From contig NZ_WBKP01000018.1 of assembly GCF_009602465.1 (NCBI RefSeq), forward strand, positions 1 to 62,102: a DNA stretch of 62,102 nucleotides, read 5' to 3'. Positions within the stretch are counted from its first letter, which is position 1, and the number at the start of each line of letters is the position of its first letter. Shown in pieces: positions 1 to 8,151 of the stretch. Both the position numbers and the translations under genes were made by a program. Origin of the DNA: Cumulibacter manganitolerans. GTDB taxonomy: Bacteria > Actinomycetota > Actinomycetes > Mycobacteriales > Antricoccaceae. The notes under the pieces are model-generated. The model saw nothing but the letters and a program-made list of their open reading frames with translations. It did no database searches and was not told the origin of the DNA.

Positions 1-160
1 GCACGGGGACGAACGCGGCGATCGTCGAGGCGTCGCACCGCGCGGCGTGCGCCAGCAGCCCGGCTTCGGCCCGCGCCAGCTCGGACGGCGTGCGGGCGCG
101 CCGGCGCGCGGCGTACTCGGCCCGCAGTACCGCCTTCACCTCCCGCGACCGGTCCTTCAT
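1..160 (-). CDS. 5-formyltetrahydrofolate cyclo-ligase, N-terminal part (runs off the window)
   Basis: Only the first 53 codons are inside the window, reading leftwards from the ATG at 160. The visible peptide begins MKDRSREVKAVLRAEYAARR and reaches AAFVPV, which fits the N-terminus of the 5-FTHF cyclo-ligase family (Lys/Arg-rich start helix, then the strand before the ATP/substrate loop). The enzyme makes 5,10-methenyl-THF from folinic acid using ATP in the cytosol. The assignment leans on context: in mycobacteria this gene (Rv0992c) lies divergent to galU, exactly as here, with 98 bases between the two starts. The catalytic region is not visible. Confidence 0.75.
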   Translation of the reverse strand, partial: MKDRSREVKAVLRAEYAARRRARTPSELARAEAGLLAHAARCDASTIAAFVPV

Positions 161-258
161 GGCGATCCCCCAGGTGACCGTGGCTTCTACGGCGTGCCAG
201 CACGCCGGTACTCAGTAGGGTGAACGGTAGCGATCACTTCTCACGGACGGGACATTCG

Positions 259-1218
259 ATGAGCTCTCCCCACAGCACGGCGCGTGAGCGCGCGCACGCC
301 TACAAGGTAGTGATCCCGGCCGCCGGCCTGGGCACCCGGTTCCTGCCCGCGACGAAGGCGATCCCCAAGGAGCTGCTGCCGATCGTCGACACCCCCGCGC
401 TGCAGTACATCGTGGAGGAGGCGGTGGACGCCGGCCTCAAGCAGGTGCTCGTCATCGTCGGCCGCGGCAAGGAGGCGATCATCGACCACTTCGATCACGC
501 CCCCGAGCTGGAGGCCGCCCTCGAGAAGAAGGGCGACAGCGACCGGCTCAAGTCGGTCCAGCGCTCGGCCGAGCTCGCCGACGTGCACTACATCCGCCAG
601 GGCGAGCCGCGCGGTCTCGGGCACGCGGTCAACTGCGCCGCCCCGTACGTCGGCCAGGAGGTGTTCGCGGTGATGCTCGGCGACGACCTCATCGATGCCC
701 GCGACGACCTGCTCGGCCCCATGCTCGAGGTGCAGCAGGCGTTCGGCGGCTGCGTCGTCGCGCTCATGGAGGTGCCGCACGACCAGGTCTCGATGTACGG
801 CTGCGCCGCGGTCGAGGCGGTGCAGGCGCCCGCCATCTCGGCGCCGCGGTCGATCGGGGACGTCGTGCGCATCACCGACCTGGTGGAGAAGCCCACGCCG
901 GAGGACGCGCCGTCCAACCTCGCGATCATCGGCCGCTACGTGCTGTCGCCGGAGATCTTCGACGCCCTCGACCGCACGCCGCCGGGGCGCGGCGGCGAGG
1001 TGCAGCTCACCGACGCGATGAAGCTGCTGGCCTCCGAGGGGCACCCGATCCACGGCGTGGTCTTCACCGGCCGGCGCTACGACACCGGCGACCGAGGCGA
1101 CTACCTGCGGGCGGTCGTGCGGCTCGCCGCGGAGCGCGAGGACCTCGGCCCGTCGTTCGTCGAGTGGCTCGGTGAGTTCCTGCACGAGTTCCAGACCGAG
1201 CGCTCCGTCTCGTCCTGA
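259..1218 (+). CDS. galU: UTP-glucose-1-phosphate uridylyltransferase
   Basis: Makes UDP-glucose from UTP and glucose-1-phosphate, feeding cell-wall, polysaccharide and trehalose synthesis. The 319-residue product opens with the nucleotidyltransferase signature AAGLGTRFLPATKAIPKELL, then has the sugar-binding VEKP stretch and GGEVQLTDAM near the C-terminus, all typical of GalU. The reading frame is open back to a GTG at 220, but the ATG at 259 puts the signature about 20 residues in, as in homologues, so I prefer it; neither start has a clear Shine-Dalgarno sequence. First gene of the galU-glp-rimJ-glpR order conserved in actinobacteria; 82 bases separate it from glp. Confidence 0.93.
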   Translation: MSSPHSTARERAHAYKVVIPAAGLGTRFLPATKAIPKELLPIVDTPALQYIVEEAVDAGLKQVLVIVGRGKEAIIDHFDHAPELEAALEKKGDSDRLKSVQRSAELADVHYIRQGEPRGLGHAVNCAAPYVGQEVFAVMLGDDLIDARDDLLGPMLEVQQAFGGCVVALMEVPHDQVSMYGCAAVEAVQAPAISAPRSIGDVVRITDLVEKPTPEDAPSNLAIIGRYVLSPEIFDALDRTPPGRGGEVQLTDAMKLLASEGHPIHGVVFTGRRYDTGDRGDYLRAVVRLAAEREDLGPSFVEWLGEFLHEFQTERSVSS

Positions 1219-1300
1219 CGGTCCCGCAAATCCGGGAGAATCCGGGCGGTCTACCGCATGATGGACCCCAGCTCACCCAACGTCACGGAGGCACCACCTA

Positions 1301-2524
1301 GTGCGCACAGTGGAAGAACACGTCGACGCGATCCTGTCGTCGCTGCCGACCCTCGAGTCGATCGAGCTGGCGATCCTCGATGCGCAGGGCCTGCTGTGCG
1401 GTGAGGAGGTGGTCTCGCAGACCTCCCTGCCGGCGTTCGACCACTCGGCGATCGACGGCTACGCCGTGCGGCTGGCCGACGTGCAGGCGGCGCGCCCCGA
1501 CGACGCCGTGCAGCTGGCCGTGGTGGCCGAGGCCGAGCCCGGTGCCCGCGAGGCCCGCAGCCTGTCCGCCGGCACGGCGGTGCGGATCTATCCGGGGGCG
1601 ATGCTGCCCGGCGGCGCCGACGCCGTCGTCCCGCTGGCCTGGACCGACCGCGGCGTCGCCCGCGTCGACATCCGCAAGGCGCCGCCCAGGGGCGCGTACA
1701 TCCGCCGCGCGGGCGAGGACGTCATGCCGGGGGACACCGCCGTCTCGGTCGGTACCCCGATCGGGCCGGCGCAGGTCGGCCTGCTCGCGGCGGTCGGGCG
1801 CACCCGCGTCCAGGCCCGGCCGCGCCCCCGGGTGACGGTGCTGTCGATCGGCTCCGAGCTCGTCGACGTAGGCACCGTTCCGTCGCCCGGCGAGCTCATC
1901 GACGTCAACTCGTTCGCGCTCGCGGCGGCCGCCCGCGACGCGGGCGCGGCGGTGTACCGGGCCAGCGCCGTCCCGGCCGACAAGTCGCGGCTGATGTCGA
2001 CCCTCGAGTCGCAGCTGCTGCGCACCGACCTGCTCGTGCTCTCCGGAGGGTTCGCGTCGAGCTCGTTCGACGTGGTGTCCGAATGCCTCTCCGAGCTCGG
2101 GTCGGTGGAGTACACCCGGGTCGCGATGCAGCCGGGCATGCCGCAGGGCTTCGGCGTGATCGGCGAGCGCGAGGTGCCGGTGCTGTGCTTCCCGAACGAC
2201 CCGGTCAGCGCGCTGGTGTCGTTCGAGGTGTTCGCGCGGCCCGCGATCCGGTTCCTGCTAGGCAAGAAGCGGCTGTTCCGGCCGATGACCAAGGCCCGCT
2301 CGACCGAGCCGCTCGACAGCCCCGCCGGCCGCAAGCAGTTCCGCCGGGGGCTGCTGATGCGCCACCCCGAGGGCGGGTACGTCGTATCGCCGGTCGGCGG
2401 CGCGGGCGCGCACCTGCTGTTCTCGATGGCGCAGGCCAACTGCCTCATCGTGATCCCGGAGGATCAGACGCAGGTCACCGAGGGTGCCGACGTCTCCGTC
2501 ATGCCCCTGGTCCTTGGCTCCTGA
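1301..2524 (+). CDS. glp: Gephyrin/MoeA-like protein Glp, with degenerate molybdotransferase motifs
   Basis: A 407-residue MoeA/gephyrin E-domain homologue. Canonical members insert molybdate into adenylylated molybdopterin; the corynebacterial homologue Glp instead binds FtsZ and the membrane receptor GlpR at the division site. Here the DHSAIDGYAV motif (residues 47-56) is kept, but other signatures differ from MoeA: TGAP-type is YPGA (97-100), STG(D/S)EL is SIGSEL (182-187), SGGVSxG is SGGFASS (248-254), and PGNPVS is PNDPVS (298-303). That argues against normal Mo-insertase activity and, with glpR close by, favours a division role (inference). GTG start follows a GGAGG at about 1287. The end overlaps the open frame of rimJ. 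Confidence 0.85.
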   Translation: MRTVEEHVDAILSSLPTLESIELAILDAQGLLCGEEVVSQTSLPAFDHSAIDGYAVRLADVQAARPDDAVQLAVVAEAEPGAREARSLSAGTAVRIYPGAMLPGGADAVVPLAWTDRGVARVDIRKAPPRGAYIRRAGEDVMPGDTAVSVGTPIGPAQVGLLAAVGRTRVQARPRPRVTVLSIGSELVDVGTVPSPGELIDVNSFALAAAARDAGAAVYRASAVPADKSRLMSTLESQLLRTDLLVLSGGFASSSFDVVSECLSELGSVEYTRVAMQPGMPQGFGVIGEREVPVLCFPNDPVSALVSFEVFARPAIRFLLGKKRLFRPMTKARSTEPLDSPAGRKQFRRGLLMRHPEGGYVVSPVGGAGAHLLFSMAQANCLIVIPEDQTQVTEGADVSVMPLVLGS

Positions 2525-3128
2525 GCCGCGCGGCGCCGCGCGGCCGCCCTGGCGGGTGACGCTGCGGCACGGCGCCGTCACGATCCGGCCGCTGGCCTAC
2601 GGCGACCGCAGCGCCTGGCGCGCCGTCCGGCTGCGCAACCGCGAATGGTTGCGCCCCTGGGAGCCGACGTCCGCCGAGAGCTGGGAGGCGCGCAGCTCGC
2701 GGCTGGCGTTCCTGCGGATGCGCCGCGACAGCGGCATCGCCGCCCACGAGCGACGGCTGCTGCCGTTCGCCATCCTGCACGGCTCGGCCTTCGTCGGCCA
2801 GGTCAACCTCGGACCGATCCAGTGGGGTCCCGTGCGGTCGGCGGACGTCGGGTACTGGGTCGACCGCCAGCGTGCTGGGCAGGGCATCACCCCGATCGCC
2901 GTGGCGCTGGCGATCCAGCACGCGTTCGACATCGGCCTGCACCGGGTGCACGCGGCCATCGCGCCGGAGAACGCCGCCTCGATCCGGGTCGCGGAGAAGC
3001 TGGGCATGCGCCTCGAGGGCCGCTACGTCCGCTACCTGGACATCAACGGGTCCTGGCGCGACCACCTCGGCTACGCGCTGACCGCCGACGACGACCTGAC
3101 GGCGCTGCGCGGCCTGCTTGAGACGTAG
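2484..3128 (+). CDS. GNAT acetyltransferase, RimJ/RimL type
   Basis: Acetyl-CoA-dependent N-acetyltransferase of the family that acetylates ribosomal protein N-termini; the exact target is unknown. The GNAT core shows VTIRPLAYGD at the start, DVGYWVDRQRAGQGITPIAV as the acetyl-CoA pyrophosphate loop (RxGxG-like), and ENAASIRVAEKLGMRLEG near the end. It is the positional match of Rv0995 (rimJ) downstream of the moeA-like gene. The start is uncertain: GTG 2484 overlaps glp by 41 bases, TTG 2514 is possible, and GTG 2556 lies just before the conserved core; none has a good ribosome site, so translational coupling to glp is likely. Confidence 0.85.
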   Translation: MPTSPSCPWSLAPEPRGAARPPWRVTLRHGAVTIRPLAYGDRSAWRAVRLRNREWLRPWEPTSAESWEARSSRLAFLRMRRDSGIAAHERRLLPFAILHGSAFVGQVNLGPIQWGPVRSADVGYWVDRQRAGQGITPIAVALAIQHAFDIGLHRVHAAIAPENAASIRVAEKLGMRLEGRYVRYLDINGSWRDHLGYALTADDDLTALRGLLET

Positions 3129-3252
3129 CGGCGAGGCCGCTCGCGGCACGAATGTGCACGAATCGTTACGCCACGCGGCGCGCCTGTCCCGGCCGGCCGG
3201 CGGACTCGGAGAGACTGTCCCCAGTCGTGACGGATGTGACTGGAGGTGACTC

Positions 3253-4098
3253 GTGGGATCTGGGGTTTTCCTGGCCGCCGTGGTGGTGGCCTGGTTCGTG
3301 GTCCTGGTGCCCATGGTCCTCACTCGCCGCGACAGCGCGCTGGAATCGGTCATCCGAGAGAACGACACCTCGTCAGCGCGCGTGCTGCGACGTACGTCCA
3401 CGGCATCCGGCCAGCGGAAAAGGAGCTTCTCGATGAGTGCACGCGAGTCTTCCCCCTCGCACGATCTCGACGACATGGTCGACACGGCCGTGCACGAGCG
3501 GATCGTCGACGCCGACCCGGCGGACGACCGGCCCCACTACGACGACGAGCCCCGCGCGGCCCGCGGCCCGCGCCGCACCGACGCCGCGCGCCAGCGGATC
3601 CTGCAGCGCCGCCGGCAGACGGTGATCGGCCTCGGCGCGTTCTTCGTGCTGGCGCTCGCGCTGGCGGTGTTCGCCGGTTCGTGGACGTGGGTGATCGCCG
3701 GCGCCGCGGGCGTCGCCGTCGCCGCCTACCTGGTGCACCTGCGCAACGAGGCACGCCGCGAGGAGGAGCGCCGGCTCACGCGGGAGATCCGCGCCAACCG
3801 CGCGCCCGCGGACAGCCGCGCCCGCCGTGAGACCCGCTCGCAGTCCAGCCTCGCCGGGAACGCCTTCGTGGCCTCCGGCATCATCGAGCCGGACGTCGTG
3901 CTGCTCGACGACGAAGACCCCGAGTTCTACGACCTCGCCGACGCGCCCGTCGCCGACTCGGTCGACCTCTCCGGACGCCGCTCGCACTCGGAGTACCAGG
4001 ACTCGCCCGACTACTACGACTGGGACGACGAGTACGACGCCTACGGCGTGCACGGTGCCGCGAGCACCGACGACGACCACTTCCGGCGGGCCGTCTAG
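3253..4098 (+). CDS. glpR: Membrane protein, GlpR-like (receptor of Glp)
   Basis: 281 residues. One N-terminal membrane helix (about residues 4-23), a long acidic cytoplasmic stretch rich in Asp/Glu/Arg, a hydrophobic hairpin (about 124-161), then a second acidic, disordered tail with many Tyr and Asp residues. This layout and its place after glp-rimJ match Rv0996 and corynebacterial GlpR, the membrane partner that anchors Glp at the septum. GTG start is supported by a strong GGAGGTGA at 3242-3249. A 124-base gap after rimJ may hold its own promoter. Function is inferred from synteny and topology; the low-complexity sequence itself carries no enzymatic motif. Confidence 0.8.
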   Translation: MGSGVFLAAVVVAWFVVLVPMVLTRRDSALESVIRENDTSSARVLRRTSTASGQRKRSFSMSARESSPSHDLDDMVDTAVHERIVDADPADDRPHYDDEPRAARGPRRTDAARQRILQRRRQTVIGLGAFFVLALALAVFAGSWTWVIAGAAGVAVAAYLVHLRNEARREEERRLTREIRANRAPADSRARRETRSQSSLAGNAFVASGIIEPDVVLLDDEDPEFYDLADAPVADSVDLSGRRSHSEYQDSPDYYDWDDEYDAYGVHGAASTDDDHFRRAV

Positions 4099-4107
4099 CA
4101 GCACGGC

Positions 4108-4838
4108 ATGCGCGGGGCGCTGCTGCTGGCCTGCGGGTCGCTGCTGCTCGCCGGTTGCACCGCCGCGGCGCCGCCGAGCCCGGCGACGGACGCGTGGCAG
4201 GTCGAGGTGGTCGCCGACGGCCTCGAGCACCCGTGGGGTCTGGCCCTGCGCTCGGCGGCAAGGTGCTGCGCATCGATCCGGTGAGCGGCGCGCCACCGCC
4301 GGACAACCCGTTCGCCGGCAGCGCGGATCCGGCGACCCGCCTGGTGTACACCTACGGCCACCGCAACGTGCAGGGCCTCGCCGTCCAGCCGGGCACCGGC
4401 GCGCTCTACTCCGCCGAGCACGGGCCGGACGTCGACGACGAGGTCAACCTCCTGCGGCCCGGCGCCAACTACGGCTGGGATCCCGTCGGATCGGGGACGT
4501 ACGACGAGTCACGGCCGATGACCGACACCGCCATCGACGGCGCGGTGCCCGCGGTGTGGTCCAGCGGGTCGCCCACCCTCGCCACGTCGGGCTGCGCGTT
4601 CCTGGACGGACCCGCCTGGGGCCCGCACGAGGGCGAGCTGGCGATCGCCGCGCTGAAGGCGTCCGCGCTCTACCTGCTGCGGCTCCCGGACGGCGGCGGC
4701 CCCGCGAGCCTCACGAAGGCCGCGGTGCTCGACGGCGACTACGGCCGGCTGCGCACCGTCGAGCCCGGCGGGGACGGCGTCCTGTACGTGACGACCTCGA
4801 ACGGCGACGACGACAAGATCCTCCGCGTCACCGTGTGA
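4108..4838 (+). pseudogene. Aldose sugar (glucose/sorbosone) dehydrogenase lipoprotein, broken by an internal deletion
   Basis: The 5' part from ATG 4108 codes for a lipoprotein signal peptide with lipobox LLAGC followed by WQVEVVADGLEHPWGLAL, the usual start of PQQ-type soluble aldose sugar dehydrogenases. At about 4246-4252 the reading jumps to another frame, where LGGKVLRIDP, YGHRNVQGLA, EHGPDVDDEVN and NYGWD continue the same family to its C-terminus and stop at 4838. The first frame ends at 4284. The middle blades of the beta-propeller (roughly 120 residues, by comparison with the usual length of about 370-400) are missing and the join is out of frame. Ends 9 bases before the convergent ligase gene. 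Confidence 0.82.
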
Positions 4839-4847
4839 GGCGGGGGA

Positions 4848-6416
4848 CTATCGGTCCCAGCCCGGCCAGGCGGCGCGCAGCCGCTTCTTGTCGATCTTGC
4901 CGACGCTGGTCACCGGCAGCTCCTCGGTCTGCACGACCGCCTTCGGCAGCTCGTACTTCGCCAGCTTGTCGCGAGCGCCGTCGATGATCGACCTCTCGTC
5001 GATGCTGACCCCCTCGGCGGCGACGACGTACGCGACCACCGCTTCGCCCCAGTCGGGGTGCTCGACGCCGACCACTGCGACCTGGGTGACGCCGTCCTGC
5101 GCCGAGATGGCGTTCTCGACCGCCGTGCTGTAGACGTTCATGCCGCCGCTGATGATCATGTCGTTCTTGCGGTCGACCAGGTACACGTAGCCGTCGGCGT
5201 CCATCGTGCCCATGTCGCCGGTGTGCAGCCACCCGCCGCGCAGCGTCTTGGCCGTCGCCTCGTCGCGGTTGTGGTAGCCGACCATCTGGTAGGGCGAGCG
5301 CAGCACGATCTCCCCGGGCTCGCCGACCGGCACGTCCGCGTCGTTCTCGTCGACGATCCGCACCTGGACCAGGGCGGTCGAGCGCCCGCACGAGCGCAGC
5401 AGGTGGGCCTTCTGCGGATCGGTCGAGTGGTCGGTCTTGCCGAGCCGGGTGATCCAGTTGGGGCACTCGGTCTGCCCGTACAGCTGCAGGAACACCGGGC
5501 CCAGCAGCTGCATGCCCTGCGCGAGGCGGTCGACGGTGATCGGCGCCGCGCCGTACAGGATCGTGCGCAGCGACGACAGGTCGCGCTGCTCCGCCGCGAC
5601 CCGATCCAGCATGCGGTAGATCATCGTCGGCACCATGAACAGGAACGAGGCGCCGTCCTTCTCGATGCGGTCGAGGACGACGTCGAGGTCGAAGCCCCGC
5701 TCGATGTACGCGAACGTGCCGCCGAGCATCGACGCGTTGAGCAGGAAGCCGGCCGCGTGCGGCAGCGGGGAGGTGACCAGCAGGACCTCGTCCTCGGCGA
5801 GCGCCATCGCGGGCAGGTGCGCGAGCAGGCAGATGCCGATCGTGTACTGGGTGTGGATGGCGCCCTTGGGCTGGCCCGTCGTGCCCCCGGTGTAGGCGAT
5901 CCGGGCGATGGTCGACGGCTCGACCCGGACGTCGGGAAGCCCGTCGCCGGCCGCGGCGAGCACGTCCGACCAGAGCTCCGCGCCCTCGGGGGCGGGCTGG
6001 TCGTCGGCGACCAGGACGACGCGGGCGAGCTCGCCGCCCTCGGCGAGCACCTCCATCGCGGGGCCGACCTGTGAGCGCGTCGCGAGGGCGGTCTTGGCGT
6101 TGCTGTCGCGCAGGATGTAGCGGCGCTCGTCGTCGCTGAGCATGTCGTTCAGCGCGACGAGGGCGGCGCCGGCCCGCAGGATGCCCTGCTCGGCGATGAT
6201 GTACTCCGCGCAGTTCGACATCATCAGCGCGACCCGGTCACCCGGCCGGATGCCTTGCGCGATGAGGGCGTTCGCCACCCGGTTGGCCTGCGCGGCGATC
6301 TCCCCGTACGTCCACGTCCGGCCGTCGGCGGCGAGCGCCGGCTTGCCGGCGAACTTGCTGAAGGCGTTGAGCACCAGGTCTCGCTGCATCACCTGGATCG
6401 GCGTGGAATCGGGCAT
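4848..6416 (-). CDS. Class I adenylate-forming acyl-CoA ligase
   Basis: 522-residue AMP-binding enzyme that activates a carboxylic acid as acyl-AMP and transfers it to CoA. Visible core motifs in order: YTGGTTGQPKGA (P-loop), YGQTECP, GWLHTGDMG, YLVDRKNDMIISGGMNVYS, and the catalytic-lysine motif GKIDKKRLR at the C-terminus. The substrate cannot be read; the sequence resembles FadD or cyclohexanecarboxylate/aryl-CoA ligases. The reading frame is open for about 220 codons upstream, but ATG 6416 follows AGGAG at a good distance and begins a normal-length protein. It faces the oxidoreductase at 6643 across a 226-base divergent region containing a nested palindrome. Confidence 0.9.
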   Translation of the reverse strand: MPDSTPIQVMQRDLVLNAFSKFAGKPALAADGRTWTYGEIAAQANRVANALIAQGIRPGDRVALMMSNCAEYIIAEQGILRAGAALVALNDMLSDDERRYILRDSNAKTALATRSQVGPAMEVLAEGGELARVVLVADDQPAPEGAELWSDVLAAAGDGLPDVRVEPSTIARIAYTGGTTGQPKGAIHTQYTIGICLLAHLPAMALAEDEVLLVTSPLPHAAGFLLNASMLGGTFAYIERGFDLDVVLDRIEKDGASFLFMVPTMIYRMLDRVAAEQRDLSSLRTILYGAAPITVDRLAQGMQLLGPVFLQLYGQTECPNWITRLGKTDHSTDPQKAHLLRSCGRSTALVQVRIVDENDADVPVGEPGEIVLRSPYQMVGYHNRDEATAKTLRGGWLHTGDMGTMDADGYVYLVDRKNDMIISGGMNVYSTAVENAISAQDGVTQVAVVGVEHPDWGEAVVAYVVAAEGVSIDERSIIDGARDKLAKYELPKAVVQTEELPVTSVGKIDKKRLRAAWPGWDR

Positions 6417-6528
6417 GGAGATCTCCTGGTCGCGACGGGCACGGACCGGCTGAGGCGGGCCGCGCGGTGGTGTACGGAGCCTATGCGGCGCGCCCCGGTG
6501 CGACAATTCGACCCCGGGTGCGGCGTTT

Positions 6529-6585
6529 CCCGTTGTGTTGTTGCGGCTCGGGCGACGTCGCCCGAAGCGGTCACAACACAACGGG
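6529..6585. promoter_or_regulatory. Concentric nested palindrome between divergent genes
   Basis: Perfect 13-base arms (6529-6541, CCCGTTGTGTTGT; 6573-6585) surround a perfect 18-base palindrome at 6548-6565 (TCGGGCGACGTCGCCCGA). The two symmetry centres coincide within half a base (6557 and 6556.5). It lies between the divergent starts at 6416 and 6643, so it is more likely an operator or cruciform than a terminator. No regulator gene is adjacent. Confidence 0.6.
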
Positions 6586-6642
6586 GACGGCGGGGGAGAC
6601 GTAGGGTCCAACGAGGGAGCGGTCGAGATCGGGAGGTCGTGC

Positions 6643-8055
6643 ATGGGCAGGGTCGTGGTCGTCGGAAGCGGACCGAACGGGCTGAGCGCGGCGGTGCGCC
6701 TCGCGCGCGCCGGGCACGAGGTCCGGGTGCTGGAGATGAGCGAGCGGATCGGCGGGGGCACGCGGACGTCCGAGCTGACGCTCCCGGGCCTGCTGCACGA
6801 CGACTGCTCGGCCTTCCACCCGACCGGCGTGCTGTCGCCGGCGTTCGAGGACCTGTCCCTCGAGGACTTCGGGCTGCGCTGGCTGTGGCCGGAGATCGAG
6901 ATGGCGCACCCGCTGGACGACGGGTCGGCGGGCCTGCTGTACCGCGACATCGACCGCACGGCCGAGGCGCTCGGCGCCGACGGCGCGGCGTGGAAGCAGG
7001 TGTTCGGGCCGATCGCGCGGCACTTCGGCAAGGTCGCCGACGACGCGCTGAAGCCGGTCGTCAGCCTGCCGCGGCACCCGTTCACGCTGACCGGTTTCGG
7101 CCTGCGCGCGGCGTGGCCGGCGACCGTGCTCGCGCGTCGGTTCTCGACCCCGCAGGCGAAGGGGCTGTTCGCCGGTGTCGCCGCCCATCAGCTCGGCCGC
7201 CTGGGCGGACCGCTGACCAGCGCCATCGCGGTCATGCTGATCGCGGCCGGGCACGCCGACGGCTGGCCGGTGGCCGAGGGCGGGTCGCGGGCGATCACCG
7301 ACGCGCTCGCCGCGGCGCTCGCGTCGTACGGCGGGACGATCGAGACCGGCCACGAGGTCACCGACTTCGCCGAGGTCGCCGGCGCGGACGCCGTGCTGCT
7401 CAGCACGACGCCGCAGGCCGCCGCCCGCATCGTCGGCGACCGGCTGCCCCGCCGGGTCGCGCGGGCGTACCGCCGCTACCGCTACGGCCCGGGCGTGCAC
7501 CGCGTCGAGATGGCCATCCGCGGCGACGTCCCGTGGACGAATCCCGAGTGCGGCAAGGCCGGCACCGTGCACCTCGGCGGCACGATCGACGAGATCGTCG
7601 CGGCCGAGCGGGACATCGTCCGGGGGCGGCTGCCGCGCCGCCCGTTCGTGCTGGTGGGCCAGCAGTACCTCGCCGATCCGAGCCGTTCGCGCGACGGCAT
7701 CAACCCGCTGTGGGCCTACGCGCACGTGCCGTTCGGCTCGAGGGACGCCACCGAGGAGCTGATGGGGCAGCTCGAGCGGTTCGCACCCGGCGTGTCGAGC
7801 CAGATCGTCGCGACCCACGTCCGCGACACGGCGGCGATGGAGACCTACAACCCCAACTACGTCGGCGGCGACATCGCCGCGGGGGCCAACGACGCCCGCC
7901 AGGTGATCTTCCGGCCGCGGCCGGCGGCGAATCCCTACGAGACGGGAGTGCCCGGCGTCTACCTCTGCTCCTCGGCGACCCCGCCCAGCGCCGGCGTGCA
8001 CGGGATGTGCGGGTGGAACGCGGCCGCCGCGGCCCTGGAGTACCTGGCGCGCTGA
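6643..8055 (+). CDS. Phytoene desaturase-like NAD(P)/FAD-dependent oxidoreductase
   Basis: 470 residues. The N-terminus [20 protein letters not shown] is a dinucleotide-binding GxGxxG fold followed by Glu, the FAD-adenosine site of the amine-oxidase/phytoene-desaturase clan. The C-terminal [20 protein letters not shown] matches the second FAD contact of CrtI-like and retinol-saturase-like (PYROXD2) enzymes. No other carotenoid genes are near, so a carotenoid role is not supported; a general flavin oxidoreductase call is safer. ATG 6643 follows GGGAGGT (6631-6637); an upstream in-frame extension to 6535 would cross the palindrome and is rejected. Confidence 0.88.
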   Translation: MGRVVVVGSGPNGLSAAVRLARAGHEVRVLEMSERIGGGTRTSELTLPGLLHDDCSAFHPTGVLSPAFEDLSLEDFGLRWLWPEIEMAHPLDDGSAGLLYRDIDRTAEALGADGAAWKQVFGPIARHFGKVADDALKPVVSLPRHPFTLTGFGLRAAWPATVLARRFSTPQAKGLFAGVAAHQLGRLGGPLTSAIAVMLIAAGHADGWPVAEGGSRAITDALAAALASYGGTIETGHEVTDFAEVAGADAVLLSTTPQAAARIVGDRLPRRVARAYRRYRYGPGVHRVEMAIRGDVPWTNPECGKAGTVHLGGTIDEIVAAERDIVRGRLPRRPFVLVGQQYLADPSRSRDGINPLWAYAHVPFGSRDATEELMGQLERFAPGVSSQIVATHVRDTAAMETYNPNYVGGDIAAGANDARQVIFRPRPAANPYETGVPGVYLCSSATPPSAGVHGMCGWNAAAAALEYLAR

Positions 8056-8118
8056 TCCTCGCGGGGCCCGCCGCAGCTGTTCGGCTCGTCGTCCGACACA
8101 CGTCGCCCCGCCGACATG

Positions 8119-8135
8119 TCAGGTTCAGGTCAGGT
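8119..8135 (+). promoter_or_regulatory. TCAGGT direct repeats upstream of the glycerophosphodiesterase gene
   Basis: TCAGGT occurs at 8119-8124 and 8125-8130, followed by CAGGT to 8135, just before the GDPD start. Actinobacterial glpQ genes are often controlled by PhoP through direct-repeat PHO boxes containing GTTCA; the segment GTTCAGGTCAG partly fits. Weak evidence. Confidence 0.25.
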
Positions 8136-8151
8136 CGGTGGGCTGGTTCTC

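Noticed and set aside
241-1185. 314-residue leftward open frame opposite galU, and many similar long frames opposite other genes
   Set aside because: They are antisense shadows of high-GC genes: rich in Arg, Val, Asp and His, without domains, ribosome sites or conserved neighbours.
6417-7085. N-terminal extension of the leftward ligase to a 745-residue protein
   Set aside because: The extra 220 residues run through the nested palindrome and under the oxidoreductase gene; a good ribosome site and normal N-terminus exist at 6416.
6643-8055. Carotenoid biosynthesis locus
   Set aside because: No crtB, crtE or crtY-like gene nearby; the protein fits the broader phytoene-desaturase-like oxidoreductase group.
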